DNA of 64,000 nucleotides from Paramecium tetraurelia (lineage: Eukaryota; Ciliophora; Oligohymenophorea; Peniculida; Parameciidae), in the NCBI RefSeq assembly GCF_000165425.1, contig NW_001798958.1:217370-281369 (forward strand), in the 5' to 3' direction. Shown here in pieces: positions 52,121-64,000 of the stretch. Numbering within the stretch: position 1 is the stretch's first letter; the number at the start of each line of letters is the position of its first letter. Under the pieces are notes generated by a model. The model did no database searches, had not been told where the DNA came from, and was given only the letters and a program-made list of their open reading frames with translations. Both the position numbers and the translations under genes were made by a program.

Positions 52121-52523
52121 ATTAATTATATATGTTAAATATAATAAAAGTTAAGAGTTTCAAAATATCACTAAAATACAAATAGAAACTCTGATAGTGT
52201 TCCCCTCCGTATAAATCTCATTATTAAAATAATTATTCGTGTATACACTAAAACAAATGCGTTTCTGTAAAATAATTTCTACATTTCTAATCTTTCTAAG
52301 AATTAAAAATATTTTAAACCCCTATAGATTTTTATTATTTTGTATTATATTAAAGACAGCAGTAAAAATAATATCTGATTTAAAGTTGATTTAGATTTCT
52401 AGGTAGATTGGCTTTAAAACTAAAAGGATTATGTAACGTAAAAAGTTCATTTAAATGTAAGTAAATATTTAAATATGATTAAATCTAAATAAATGAAAAA
52501 TTAATTCCAAAAACAGTCTTAAT
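52121..52523. other. Intergenic, divergent promoter region
   Basis: About 400 bp of AT-rich sequence upstream of the ZMYND12-like gene (-) and the EGF-like membrane protein (+). No coding frame is convincing. Confidence 0.35.
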
Positions 52524-55500
52524 AATGAATAAGTAAAGTGGATGATTTAACTCTTTATAAAAAGTAATAACAAACTAATCAATCAAGGAACTGCCTATAT
52601 TTTGTTAAACTCAAACAATGTTGCTTTTAAAGATTTATTTGAAAAGTAAAAGAAAAGTAATATTAAATTATATAAATTCTAGTTTTTTGATTGTTCTGAT
52701 AAATTTGGATGTGGGCTTGTACAACTGAAATGTTACTGATTTGATAAGGGATGTCCAACTACTTTATTATTCATCTCAGGTTTTAAAGAGAATCAAATCT
52801 TTAATTAGTGGTTAAGCAGCATATATTGTACCTGGCGTTTGTTAAAAAGATGATGTTAAGATATCGAATATACCGTACATTCGAATATTTTCTGGGGTTC
52901 CATAATTACATTAATACTATTCAGCAAATCAGGTTGAGAAGTATAATTTAATGAATTATGAATTCCTCAATAATTCGTAAAATTTTCAATGAAAAAGAAT
53001 TAATAAATTAATTATCGGCCTTGATAATAAAAAATCTAACGATAAATACATTGATGATTAAAGTAGATGATGAATCATGAGGAAAAAGTTGAGCATGGTT
53101 CAGAGTCTAGAAAATTATTTAAACATTCCTGTTATCATGAATTCACAACTTTTATATCTAATTGAGGAGGTTTTATTGAAGGATTGCATTTTTAGAAAAT
53201 TATTTTAAATACATTCAATATCATATAAATTTATGGTAAAACCTAAACCAGAAGTTTCTCTTTTTGGTTCTTTGAAAAATTAAAACAAATTGTTTCAAAT
53301 CTATGCCAAGGGATAAATTGGACATTTTACAATGGACACAATAGGGGATTAATCAGATAATAATAAGTAGGGATTTTAAGTTATTGGATTAGATTGTTTC
53401 TGAATCAAAATAGTAGTACAGTCGTTATATATTTTAATTTTCATATGAAGTATAAATTCTCCTTTTCAAAAGGGATTTATTAAGTCGAAAATACTGAGAG
53501 ATGAAGCAATACTAGATACTCAATTTATTGTTCTACGATAAAATTTAAAGGATGGATGTATTATCATAAATGACATTCTTTTAAATATGCCATTGAGTAA
53601 TCTTCTTCACTATAGAAAAAAAATGGATCCATTTTCATTCTTGTGGACTCCTTATAAACTGTGGTAATCAGCTTAATTACTTTGACATAAACTCTCCTTA
53701 AGTTATTAAATACAGTGTGATAATTGATCATTATTGATATATGGATTGAAAAGCAATTAGGATTTAGATTCCTAGAAAAAACATATATCAAATAATAATC
53801 ATACATGATTGATGCTATTGCTTTTATTCAGAAGTATGTCAGAAGAGCTACTGAAACTATATAGGTCAATACTCAATAATAATTAATTACAGTTTAATTT
53901 CGAAGTGACAAAGTGAACATGATGTCAATCCGTTAGAAACTCAAGACTATGTTAAAGAAATTGGAAGGAAGTGAGTATAAAATTCAAATTAGCTAATATT
54001 TATGATTATTATTACATTAATATGAGTTCCGTTTAAAAAGAATTACAGATTTCAAATTGCAGTGATCGTGGACTCTATTACGATGGGTCATGCTAATGTG
54101 ACTTGGGCTACTTTGGAGTTTAATGTGAATAGAAACTGGAAGAACTCCATTTAGCCACTTATTACACTTTTATTGGATTCTTTTTAATACTGTTTACAAT
54201 CCTGCTTCTTTTTACTTTAAAATAGCTTTAATTATCTCTAAAAATGAATAAGATACCTTCCTATTAGAAGTATGAAAATAGATTCTCATATCAATAGAGG
54301 ATGCAATTATATTAAGAATGTGCTTGGATCTCCTTTGAATTGCATTTTATGTCTAACCATTTTATTCAGTATTCTTAAGATTCTCTGGTTAGCTTTGGAC
54401 CCATTTTAATTATATGTATACAGAATTGAAATTCTTTCATTTTTTAGGATTACAAAGAGAGAGTTTGCGAAAGAATTTTGGCAGAAGTAGTTTATACCAT
54501 ATTATTTTATATATATGGAATTTTATTGATGGTTTGGTATACCATGTATGACGAAATTTCATTTAATATTTCTGAAAAGAAAAATAATAATTTAGAATAA
54601 TAATCAACTTCCAAATCAGAGAATAGAAAATTCATTCTAGCATATTATAAAGACATTATGAAAATAAGACTCTTCCTCGTCTTGATTATATAATTGACTG
54701 TAAGTACATTAAATGGTAATTATTAAGCCTTTAAATAGGATTAAGATTAGGACAACAGTATAAAACTATCTTATATATTGCATATGTAATATTGTTACTG
54801 AATTTCATGTAAGTTACTTTGATTCATAATAGCTCCTTTATTTTCGAATTCCTTCTATATGGTAGATCCTTAAATTAATGCATAGAACAACAACTAAAAA
54901 GATTGGATTTAGATAATAGAGAGTAAGAAAGAGAGGAGAAATTGAAATTGGCAAAAAATAATCAGCAAGTAATCTTATCAATTTCTATCAAAGACTATCC
55001 TATCAAAAACTTAGTTAAATCTTTAATAAGAAGATCAATTGCAATCTCCAGCTACTCCCGATTAATAAATATTAAGATTGAGTTCTTTAAGTGCGAGTGA
55101 TGAAAGTCATGAATAAAGGGATACATCAAGAGCCATCATATCAATTGAAAAAATTTAACCTCCATCTTTCTTAAAAAAACAAGTAACTTTCAGATCGCCT
55201 TAAAGTATCCCAACTTAGTAAAATACGGAAGTGAAAAGGGAAGTTCTTAAAACTTCAATGAGAACCATTTTAAGTGAGGAGTCTCAAAATTCTCTTCATG
55301 TCGGTGAAGTTTCTAATCATTAAAAAGTCAATTCTTGCTTACTTAACGAGGATGATTTTGATTAAACAGACTTCAATTGGAATATAAAAAAAGAAAGAGC
55401 TAACGTTAAGAAGATAAAAAAATAACAGATTAAAATTGTCGAAAAAATAAAATTATAAGTCAATGAAACTAAAAGATAAAAGAAAGCAACAATCAAAAAT

Positions 55501-56023
55501 AGTAATAATATAAAAGATGGTGTTAACTAAGATTCCTTTTAAATTGAAGATGATAAGAAAATAAAGAGTTAATTGGCTTAGGCTTATTAAGCTGAGATGT
55601 TGGCCTAATAAAAATAAATTAGAACTGCTAATCTAAATGCAGATAAAAAAGTACTTTCAAAAATTTAAATGCTTATTTATGTTGGGGTGCTTCTAGAAAT
55701 CTGTTTTGGAGCCTTATCAATTGTTATTTTATTAACAGACTTATTAAAAAAACCTGTAGGTTAATTTGATAATTATTATTTTAGGTACTATTTGCTATTT
55801 GTATATTTCAGCAATGCTTCAATTCTTATCTCTGATAACTGTGTTGAAGTTGTTTCGAGATGTTAAAAGTCAAGAAGTGTTGAATCTAATATGGATTTAA
55901 AAGGTCGGGAACCGAAAAAATAAAATTAATTAAAAGTATTATTTTACAATTCCATTTGATCAAACGAGACAGGATGAATCTAAAAGAAAGTTTGAACAAA
56001 GAATTAATATGCATATAAGATGA
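52524..56023 (+). CDS. Large EGF-like multi-transmembrane protein, 5' structure unresolved
   Basis: Probable membrane receptor or adhesion protein. The 5' part (52.5-53.8 kb) reads as an extracellular region in many short exons (YDVKISNIPYIRIFSGVPQL, KPKPEVSLFGSLKNQ, IYAKGQIGHFTMDT) that I could not join fully. The 3' part is firm: an EGF-like module CSDRGLYYDGSCQCDLGYFG with VQCEQ, a helix TYYTFIGFFLILFTILLLF, then hydrophobic helices CILCLTILFSILKILWLAL, VVYTILFYIYGILLMVWYT, IRLFLVLIIQLTV, TILYIAYVILLLNFI, LIYVGVLLEICFGALSIVIL and CYLYISAMLQFLSLITVL, with a long charged loop between the last two pairs. One base too many near 54250 breaks the frame. The architecture recalls ciliate EGF/7-TM surface proteins; ligand unknown. 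Confidence 0.55.
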
Positions 56024-56087
56024 TGATTCTATTTTATTAATCTGTATTTGTTTATACTTATAAAAAATAAAGATTAATTAATATTCA

Positions 56088-59000
56088 TCAAATCTCCTTA
56101 TCACTGAATTTGATTAAATTGTTTGATTAAAATTAACCTTATTGCTCAGGAATTTTACTTATTCCTATAGATTACTTGGAAATTAGAGTTAATTTCTTCC
56201 CAATAGGCCTGTCCTTTTAGAACATTGTTTTAATAATTTCACCATTTATAAGAGCTTCACTTTCATTATCAAATATAAACTTTATTCCTAATTCACGATA
56301 AAAAACATTTCTAATCATAAAATTGAGCTAAATTTGGTCTAAATCTCTTATTATCTTTCATCTTGTTATATTCATAAATCATTATTTCTTTATTATATTT
56401 TGGATCATAAAATTAAACATTATTAACTTATTTTATTGTTCTCTTTCTTTCGATTATTGATTATAAGTCTCTAAAAGTTCTAATATATGATTTTAAGTCT
56501 TCATTTCTTTATAGGATAATTTGACTCCCTATTCTTCACTTCCAAAGTCAGATGATGAACAGTCTAATATATAGAAAATTATTTATCTTCAACTTCTATT
56601 TTAAATTTTTAAATTACTTATGGATTTAGTTTAAGGGAATTCAGATTTTCTTATATACTCCTCTTAATTAACACTCTTTCATTACAATATCATACAAAGT
56701 TCTTTGATAAAATGAGACAATACATTTTGAAAGTAATTGATGATATTTATTAAGCCTTTAAAGATTTCATCTCCATATCTTAATCTTCAATATATGATTT
56801 CATTTTTTTTGTACTTTACATTTACTATTTTTACCTATTTTTATTTTTTCAATTTTAGAACTCAATTAACCTTAAGTCTAATTGAAAAACCTATAAAATC
56901 TTATATCTTAGTATATCCTCCCTAAATCTTGACCTCAAAGTACCAAATCTTGGTTGTTTGCCTAGCCTTTACTACAATTCAAGCTTCTCTTCTACTAAAA
57001 AACAATTTTCCATTTCGTCAATTAAATTACATTTATTGGACAGTGCCATAAGAATTTACGCAAGAGATGAAGGCTGATAGAATTATTTTTAAATTGAAAA
57101 TATCGATGATTACAAATTTAACAAGTGCATGAAAGTGAAACTTTATCATTCTTTTCAAAAAAGATTATATCTTTTTTCTAGAAATTAGATTTAAATTTAC
57201 GATATTGCTGTTATTCAACTATCAAATGCATATCTGGACAATCCATTACTTTTACTGTTTGACCATCTCTAAGACAGTCATAACAAAAGCATTAAATTGA
57301 TGATAACCCTTATTAAATTTTATTTCATTTTTGATTTAATGAAATCTTTCCTATAATTTTATCTATAATTTTAATAGTAAATCAATTTGATTAGATTTCA
57401 ATAATTGCTAAAACAACGACTTATCGATGTAAACTAAAGATGAAAAGTTAAAAATTCTTACAGATGCTGTAAAAGATAATCCTGTAAAGAAACCAGTATA
57501 GTCCTTTATATTCAAGTTTATTGAATTTCTGATTGCATCTTTGTAAAATAATTTCAATATTTCCACTTTGAATTAAATAGAGATGCTTTTCTGTTGTTAT
57601 GGGTTCATTCTCAAAGAAAATGAATTCTATATATAAAGCTGTGTATTATTTGAAGGTCTTTGTCACCTATTCGAGGAATGTCATTTTAAAATTACATCTT
57701 TAAAGAGGATAATAGCCTAAAATTGTACAGTTGAATATGGAAATTAATATGTGACATTTCTCATTACAATTTGATTTAGTGAAAGTACTTAAAGACATGT
57801 AGTACCATTAACTGGATTTCAAATTCAAATTTGTGAGCATAAAATAGATTATCGGTTATATTTTCAAGATTAAAGATAGCCTCTTGTTCCCAAATAAAAG
57901 TGAGGTATTTATTTACTTTATTCTATAACGCGACTGGTATTTATAGTTTCCTCATGTATTTTAAACTTAATTTGACTTTTTACGAATTTCAGCCTTTTTA
58001 TCAACCAATGCGATTTGAAGTAACAAGACTACAGTGGCAATAATCAAAAAGAATATTCCAAATAGTCTTTCCAAAGAAGTTCTAAGGGAGAAGTCTCCAT
58101 AGCCAACTGTATAAATTGTTGTATAAGCCCAGTAGAGAGAATTGATGTATCTAGCTGACCAATCTTCTTCATATATGCCATAATAATGAAGCCAATTGTC
58201 TTGAGAAGCTTCTTTGACAGTAATATTATGGAATATGCATCCTAACCAACGAGACCAAAATAATACAAACTAACTCAATTTAACAAAGCTAACTATTGTA
58301 GAGAGCATGATGTTTAATTAAATAGCATCCTCTATTTTATCAAAGAATAGCTTTAATTTTGCTAATCCTAAAAGATGTATGATTTTGATAAATCTCATAA
58401 ATCTGACGAGTTTCAGTAAGGAAAATGTTTAACTGTACTTTGAAGCATTCTGAGAAGAATTTGTAGTGGATTCTGAGCTCTAATTTCACTAACTCTAGTG
58501 GAAGCAGTGATGATGGCATCTTAGGGGAAGGAAGCTGCTAGATTAATCCAAAACCAAAAGTTTGATAGATGGGTATTCCCTTTCTGTACATGCTCGCATT
58601 GAAGGTAATGAGGATATCAAACATAAACATGATATCGATTATTTGATCTAAAGTGGGATTGATTTCAATATTGAAACATAATTTTTATGGAACGCTTAAA
58701 AACTTCATAAAATATCAATATCCAAAATTAATTTACCATAACCGTCTGCTTAAAATTCCCAATAACCATTTTGATTTTGAATTGCACTTTTATTATTATC
58801 TATATTTTGAGAAAACTCTATATTTGGATTTAGCTTTTATCTGATCTTTAAGAACTGAATTACTTATAGTTCTTTTTTTTCAATGAACACAGTTTGGTAG
58901 TTCTGAGAGTCCTGGCGAAGGATTTAAAAGGCAGTTCCAATTATTCAATTTATTTCTTCTATTTTTGAAATTCTATTCATCTGAAGAGTTCTCTAACTTG

Positions 59001-59219
59001 TTATTGAGGTAGACAATTCGAATAAACCTAAATGTCTCTTTCTAAATTATTGGTTCTTGTTTCCTTGATTTTCGTTTTAAACTCTGTTTATCTTTACTAA
59101 ACAATATTTCTCATCAATATGCTCTCCTTATCTCTGACATCGAAGCTGATGTCGCAGTTTAAAATCCTCCTCTTATAAGTCCCAACTTTGAGTTGATGAT
59201 AGTAAACATATATTATTTA
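56088..59219 (-). CDS. Cyclic-nucleotide-gated/EAG-type K+ channel, frame interrupted
   Basis: Voltage-gated, six-helix K+ channel, a family greatly expanded in Paramecium. Best segment: arginine/lysine-rich S4 LLKLVRFMRFIKIIHLLGLA, S5, a pore with TIYTVGYGDFSLRTSLERLF (selectivity filter TVGYGD near 58093-58113), and S6 FGIFFLIIATVVLLLQIALV. The C-linker YMRKLQIPVALQNKVNKYL and cyclic-nucleotide domain text (FFTGLSFTASVRIFNFSSL) follow. The tail has cysteine pairs CYDCLRDG, MDCPDMHL and CTCQICNHRYFQ, typical of Paramecium channels. Several frame breaks remain, one explained by an A run one base short between S6 and the C-linker near 57964. N-terminal exons are uncertain. It is a pseudogene or a gene with sequence errors. 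Confidence 0.7.
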
Positions 59220-59238
59220 GATAATGATAATTAATAAT

Positions 59239-60745
59239 TCATAAATTTGGTTTTTTGAGTTCCATTCTGTTATCATTGAAATTAGCTTTATTCTAATTGT
59301 CTTTTGTTTCTTATGCTTGCTCCTATTGTTCCAAGGCTAATTGATATTTTTCCAAAGATTCTTCGACAATTTTTGTGGCTTTAACGAAGCAGAAATGGAA
59401 AGTTTCAATAAATGTGTCCAAATGTCTAAAATCAATAGATGAAATGATACTCTTTAGTATGTTAGGGTTACAGGTTGACTCTCAATCTGGCTTATCCCAT
59501 TCTTACAATAGGATATTCAATTCCATTGCAATGTATTCCTTCATCAATCATTAATCTTGTTACTACTCGACATACTAATTCATTTCCTATCAACAATGGC
59601 AGAATTGGAGATGGATAACCAATGATCTGATAACCTCTGGCATTGAGTTCCTTTTTCATATAATGATAATTCTCTAAGACTTTAACTCTCAATCTATTTC
59701 CAACTTCGCTTTTTAATATTCTTAATTGAGCCAGAGCCGTAGCACATTAAACTGGATTCACTGAGTTAGTGAACATATAGGCTGAAGAGAAGAATTTAAG
59801 ATAATCAATGACTTCAAATGAATTGCAGGCAACCCAACCAACATTTGTTGATAAACATTTTGATCCTCCTGACATTAATAATACATTAGAGAAATCTTAT
59901 AGCCCTTATTATTCAAACACTCCCTTGCCTATATTTATAAATTTAACTCATTACCTGATTTTCCCATACATCCAAAGTCGTGTGCACAATCAATTAACAA
60001 AAAAGCCTCATATTTCATAGTCAATTTTTATAAAGCCACCAAATCAGTATAATCACTATCCATACTAAACAAACCTTCTGTTACTACTAGTATACAGGCA
60101 TCAGGATTTGCAGTTCTGGTTTCTGATAGTTTTTTCTCCATAGCTTCCAAACTCAAATGTGGGACTCTAGACACATTCTTTGTGGCTGCAAATGCTCCTT
60201 CAGTAAGACAATTATGGCATAATTCATCCATAATCACAAAATCATAAGGCCTAATTATTACACAATGCAAATACCTTATCAAACCTTTAATCACTCCAAA
60301 TCCTGCTAACCATCCTGCACTGTAAAGAATTACTTCGTTCATTCCCCAATAATCTTTCAACTCTTCTTTTAACTACATATAATATTTCGATGCACCAAAT
60401 GCTAAAGGTGCTCCACAAGAATTTACTGAGTACTCTTAAGCAGCAGTGGCAGCTGCTTCCTAAAATAATTTTTAAGTTAAATTACTTTTGCTTATTCATT
60501 TGTGCACAATCCCAAGTAATCAGCAGATGCGAAGTTGATTCCATAAAAAATATCTCCATAATCGTCCATTCCTATTGTTAAACTTATATTGTACCATAAC
60601 ATTCTTGAGCAGGTGGAGACATATTTCTTCTCTCATAAAGAATTATTTTCTATTTTCTCAAAGATCCCACTAAATTCTAAAATCCTTTCACTCTCTCAAA
60701 CAAATTCTATGATTTAAACTTAGATTACTACCTTTCCCTCCACAT
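59239..60745 (-). CDS. Alpha-oxoamine synthase (serine palmitoyltransferase/KBL-like)
   Basis: Six exons (introns 23, 26, 24, 26 and 25 nt) encode 460 residues with an intact frame. PLP enzyme condensing an amino acid with an acyl-CoA. Blocks: INFASADYLGL, GASKYYMQLKEELKDYWGMN, ILYSAGWLAGFGVIKGLIRP, DELCHNCLTEGAFAATKNVS, VTEGLFSMDSDYTDL, IDCAHDFGCMGKSGKGV (DCAH where DEAH is usual), MSGGSKCLSTNVGWVAC (probable PLP Lys), and the C-terminal GQARLRVNLQPQHTKEHLD. HNCL..GA..AT resembles serine palmitoyltransferase-like protist enzymes, but substrate cannot be told. The 24-nt intron 60251-60274 lacks TGA. The end is Gln/Lys/Asn-rich. Its stop lies 19 bp from the channel start. Confidence 0.88.
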
Positions 60746-62019
60746 TTTTATATTCCAAATGACTCAATTTCAAATTTGTGATTGTAATACTTCTATCAAA
60801 CTCCTAACTTGGATTCAAACTTGGGTATTTTTACATCTCTGCTCTTCTCTATTTAATTCAAATAATAATGTTCCCTCAGAAATTCCTGATTTGAATCACT
60901 CAAAAGTACTACACAAATTATTCTGGATTAATTAAATACGTATTAATTTATTACATAATATTATTAAAATATGTATCTAATTTCAAATTTAAATTAATCA
61001 TCTCTTTTTATAAAAACATTGCTCCTTTACCTAGGACCTTAATGAATACCAGATCTTCAAATTTCGAATATATTTCACCCGATATTTGATATATTTGGGT
61101 CTAATTTCTAGGACCATTGAGTTGACAATTGTTCATCGTGTGTTAAAATAAAAAAATATGAAATGACTATACTTATTTAATTTATCTATTTACTCATTTT
61201 AATATTTCCATCGCCATCCCCGCTATTAAATTGACAATATTATCTATGGGATTCAAGCAACTTTTCATTTCAGGTATTACACTCAATTTGAAATAATACT
61301 TAGAACTCTTTCGTACTACTCAAATATCATAATTGTTTATTCCAAATTACAACATGTCCATTCTAATTTATTATATTAATTGTCACTCCTCTTTAAACTA
61401 GAAATGCCCCTCTCATAAAATTTAAACCATTAATTCTCATCAGAGACATTAAAAAAAATAACCTCATCTCGACTACAACACTTCATATTCAAATTAATAA
61501 TAATTGTCTCTATTTCATGTGATTTAATTGCAACTAAATCAAATCTTTTTCACAATGATCAACCCTAGTCCCTCTATAGAATTTTTCTCAAAATACTCCC
61601 TAATTTCACTACATCAAATAATACTAATTTTATAATTTTTGATTCTAAATTTATCCAGTCTCTTTGAGCAATTTAATAATTTATCTCAACAGGATATTCT
61701 GACCACTTCTATTTTTCTGTCATATACTGTATAATAAATCTTGAATTCCTTAAGATGATACCAGAAATATTTCAATGTATTTCAGATATTCAATCATATA
61801 ATTGTATAATTATGATCCTTAATTCTTAAATTATCAAAAATTTAATGCACATCATTATCTTAATCATATTTCCTTTATGCTTTCAATATTTCATTTATTA
61901 ATATTTTTAGCTAAATCATGTCTTTATTCCTGTTCCCTTTACTTTATGAAACTTTAATATATTAATAAGACAATTATATTGTTATCAATAATATTCTAAA
62001 TAATATATATACATTAATT
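60746..62019 (-). pseudogene. Spacer and broken coding-like stretch (about 61120-61990)
   Basis: 60746-61100 shows nothing certain. Then the minus strand carries protein-like pieces in several frames: DRKIEVVRI, KLLNCSKRLDKFRIKNYKIS, EIREYFEKNSIEGLGLIIVK, and the best one, KCCSRDEVIFFNVSDENQWF with KFYERGISSLKRSDNQYNKL and EWTCCNLEQTIMIFEQYERV. TGAs interrupt them about every 40-60 codons without clear intron borders. It looks like a decaying gene; family unknown. Confidence 0.35.
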
Positions 62020-63507
62020 TCAATAAAAAGTGGTTTCATTTTTAAAATACGTAAAGTGTTAAAGTAATTTAGTTTAATTATAATTTTGTTTTTTTGGAAT
62101 CCCATTAGAATAAATCTAGCATTTCAACTTTCTATACTTTGAAGGGAATTCAATAGACTAAATATTAGAACATAACTCACTCTTCCGTTGATGCCCTTAT
62201 GAATCAAAGTTTTTAACCAATTTCATATATGCATTATATAATCGAGATACAGAAGAAGTGAATGTTTATCCACGAAACTAAATAGTGCTTTTGGAAAAGT
62301 AGACTACTTTTTTAGTAGCCATCCTTTCCAACTGTTTTAAATCTTTCATTAAACAATGAACAATCACTATCTAAACTATTAAAGAGAATATAAAAAAGGT
62401 TCCCAATATTTGTAACCAGGAATCAATTAATTGATTTTGAAACCCAATCTATTTATTATAAATGTCTTATTGCTATTTCAGATATTGACTTTCATCATAA
62501 ACTACGAATAAAAAATAATTTAATTTAGTCAGTATTGTTCTCAAGACTATGATATTTTTCTAATAAACGCTATTGTACAAGTAAAAAATATCTTTACCCT
62601 CTTTTATTAAGTTATTCCAGTCAGTTTCATTAAATCCTGTTAAACTTTAGTCGTACATTTTTATTAAAACTTTTACTCCATTAGCATAAAGATCACTGAT
62701 AACAATATTGCCACTGCTATCCACTAAATAATATTATGAAGTATTGGTTTGAATCTTGGGCATTCTTGTAAAATCTAAGTCTTGTCCTATCAACCCTTCG
62801 AATTGTTTATGAGTTAAATTTGTCGTCTATGAAATGAAAACTACATCTATCCATGAAACATACGGATCGCTAACTATTATTTACTTGCCTGTTCCCATCT
62901 GAGCTATATGATCTCTATACCATTACCTAGTATGAGGGTAATAGTTTGAGAGTGCATATCCTTTGTTTTATGAAAAAAATTATTCCTCTCCGACATGAGC
63001 CATCAAAGTTAATAATTAAAGGTCATAAATTCTTAAGGTTTCTGTTAATAAAGATGTTAATTTCAGTATGTTCTAATATTTACTAATATTTAAGCCATTT
63101 GTCAAATTGCAAAAAGCATAGCAAAAAGAAAAAAGGTATGCATATGAATCATTGAATTATTAATTATTTAAGCAATCATAAGGCATTTCAATCTGGAAAT
63201 CCTTATCGATTATCTAATATAACTAATTAATAGATAAAAGCTATCTTGTACTATCCTAAAAAACGTCAAGAGTTGAAGATTTTTCAAGGTAACTCAACAT
63301 ATTCAAATGATTCTGAGTTTCTTTCTAAAATATTTCTTAAGTAATAGCCATTAACTACTCTGTAACAATGTACATATAGATTAAATTGCTAACTAAAAAA
63401 ATTATCACACTTAAAAGTGTAATAATTAAGTGGAAACAACAAATCTAGTTGCTAATCCTCCAATTTCTACATAAAAAGTTTCGATAAATCTATTTTTTCT
63501 ATATCAT
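62020..63507 (-). CDS. Cache-domain membrane sensor protein
   Basis: Single intronless frame of 495 residues. After a short cytosolic start (MIQKKQIYRNFLCRN) comes TM1 (HLIITLLSVIIFLVSNLIYM), a long extracellular part, and TM2 (SWLQILGTFFIFSLIVQIVI). The extracellular part matches a double Cache sensor: NYYPHTRQWYRDHIAQMGTG, SDPYVSWIDVVFISQTTNLT, QYYLVDSSGNIVISDLYANG. Cache domains bind small molecules such as amino acids. A short juxtamembrane region with a Lys/Arg-rich helix follows (LMKDLKQLERMATKKV), but no cyclase or kinase domain; the C terminus may be truncated, because the last 40 residues look like spacer. Similar Cache proteins are numerous in ciliates. Confidence 0.75.
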
Positions 63508-64000
63508 ATATTTTCCACTTAATAATAAAGAAAATTATTTTTTTTAAAAAGATAAGGATTTAATTGCTGATTAAATACTCAGATATTCATTATATAATGA
63601 TATTTTTATCACCACTCTTTTATATATTAAAATTTGTTTTAAGTGCAATTTAGAGGTGAACTTTTAAATTACAAGATAAAATATTATCTTAAATATATAT
63701 AAAGTGTTTTAAATATTATTATGAGAATCTAATAAATTCAAATAATGATGAGTATCTAAATATAATAAAGTCATTTGTCAAAATAATATTTATCTATGAT
63801 ATTTAATTAGAAAGTATCATATGCCTTTAGAACATCTCTTCTCAAGCATTGATGGATTTTAAAATAATAATTTATAATTAATTCTCAATAAAAATCAAAA
63901 ATAATATTTATTTTCATTAAAATATTTTCTATAGAGCCATAATATTACAAACTATTACCTTATCGATCACATAAATCGAATTTGTGATATGTTATAAAAA
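63508..64000. other. AT-rich stretch, nothing recognised
   Basis: About 490 bp upstream of the Cache gene to the window edge. Long A/T runs, no frame that looks coding, and no telomeric C4A2/C3A3-type repeat. Confidence 0.4.

Overview
The window is macronuclear DNA of a ciliate, almost certainly a Paramecium. Conserved reading frames run straight through TAA and TAG, which must be Gln, and end only at TGA. The DNA is very AT-rich. Genes are packed with short spacers and broken by introns of about 21-32 nt (GTA...AG). Three genes encode trichocyst matrix proteins, which fill the dischargeable organelles of Paramecium. About a quarter of the introns I resolved end in AAG or CAG rather than TAG. 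As I recall, P. tetraurelia ends almost uniformly in TAG, so a different Paramecium species is possible; that is inference. No rRNA, tRNA, CRISPR array, telomere repeat, transposon or virus-like element was recognised.

Layout, left half. A cGMP-dependent protein kinase (5' end outside the window), a papain-family protease and a small unknown gene lie on +. A large CCCH zinc-finger protein follows on -. Then come a clathrin light chain and an MTA1-type MT-A70 adenine methyltransferase (+), a small charged protein and a TTLL3-type tubulin glycylase (-), and a centrin-like EF-hand protein (-). Next is a tight cluster: porphobilinogen deaminase (+), CFAP144 (-) and a peroxisomal-type Lon protease (+), the last two with start codons 14 bp apart. 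RRN3 (-), MOK kinase (+), an unknown gene (-), chaperonin CCT4 (-) and ribosomal protein eL33 (-) follow. After these come a degenerate NIF/FCP1-like protein (+), a membrane histidine acid phosphatase (-), threonine dehydratase (-) and a Rab11-like GTPase (+).

Layout, right half. Trichocyst matrix protein genes lie at 34.6-35.8 kb (-), 38.6-39.8 kb (+) and 42.0-43.2 kb (+), interleaved with a MORN-repeat protein, UNC119 and ribosomal protein eS19 (all -). ATP-type PEPCK (+) follows a decayed gene. From about 47 kb onward gene quality falls: a Q-rich coiled-coil protein, a ZMYND12-like ciliary protein, a large EGF-like multi-transmembrane protein, a cyclic-nucleotide-gated-type K+ channel, an alpha-oxoamine synthase and a Cache-domain membrane sensor, with several gene relics between them.

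There are no operons; neighbours are functionally mixed, as is usual for a ciliate. Several genes serve cilia or the cortex (TTLL3, CFAP144, centrin, MOK, UNC119, ZMYND12, trichocyst proteins). At least seven otherwise intact conserved reading frames (six genes) are thrown out of frame by a single base in or beside a homopolymer run. This points to assembly or sequencing error at least as much as to pseudogenes.

Exon models were spliced by eye. For most genes the exon lengths sum to an exact multiple of three, which I used as the check. All names rest on motif recall, not on database searches.
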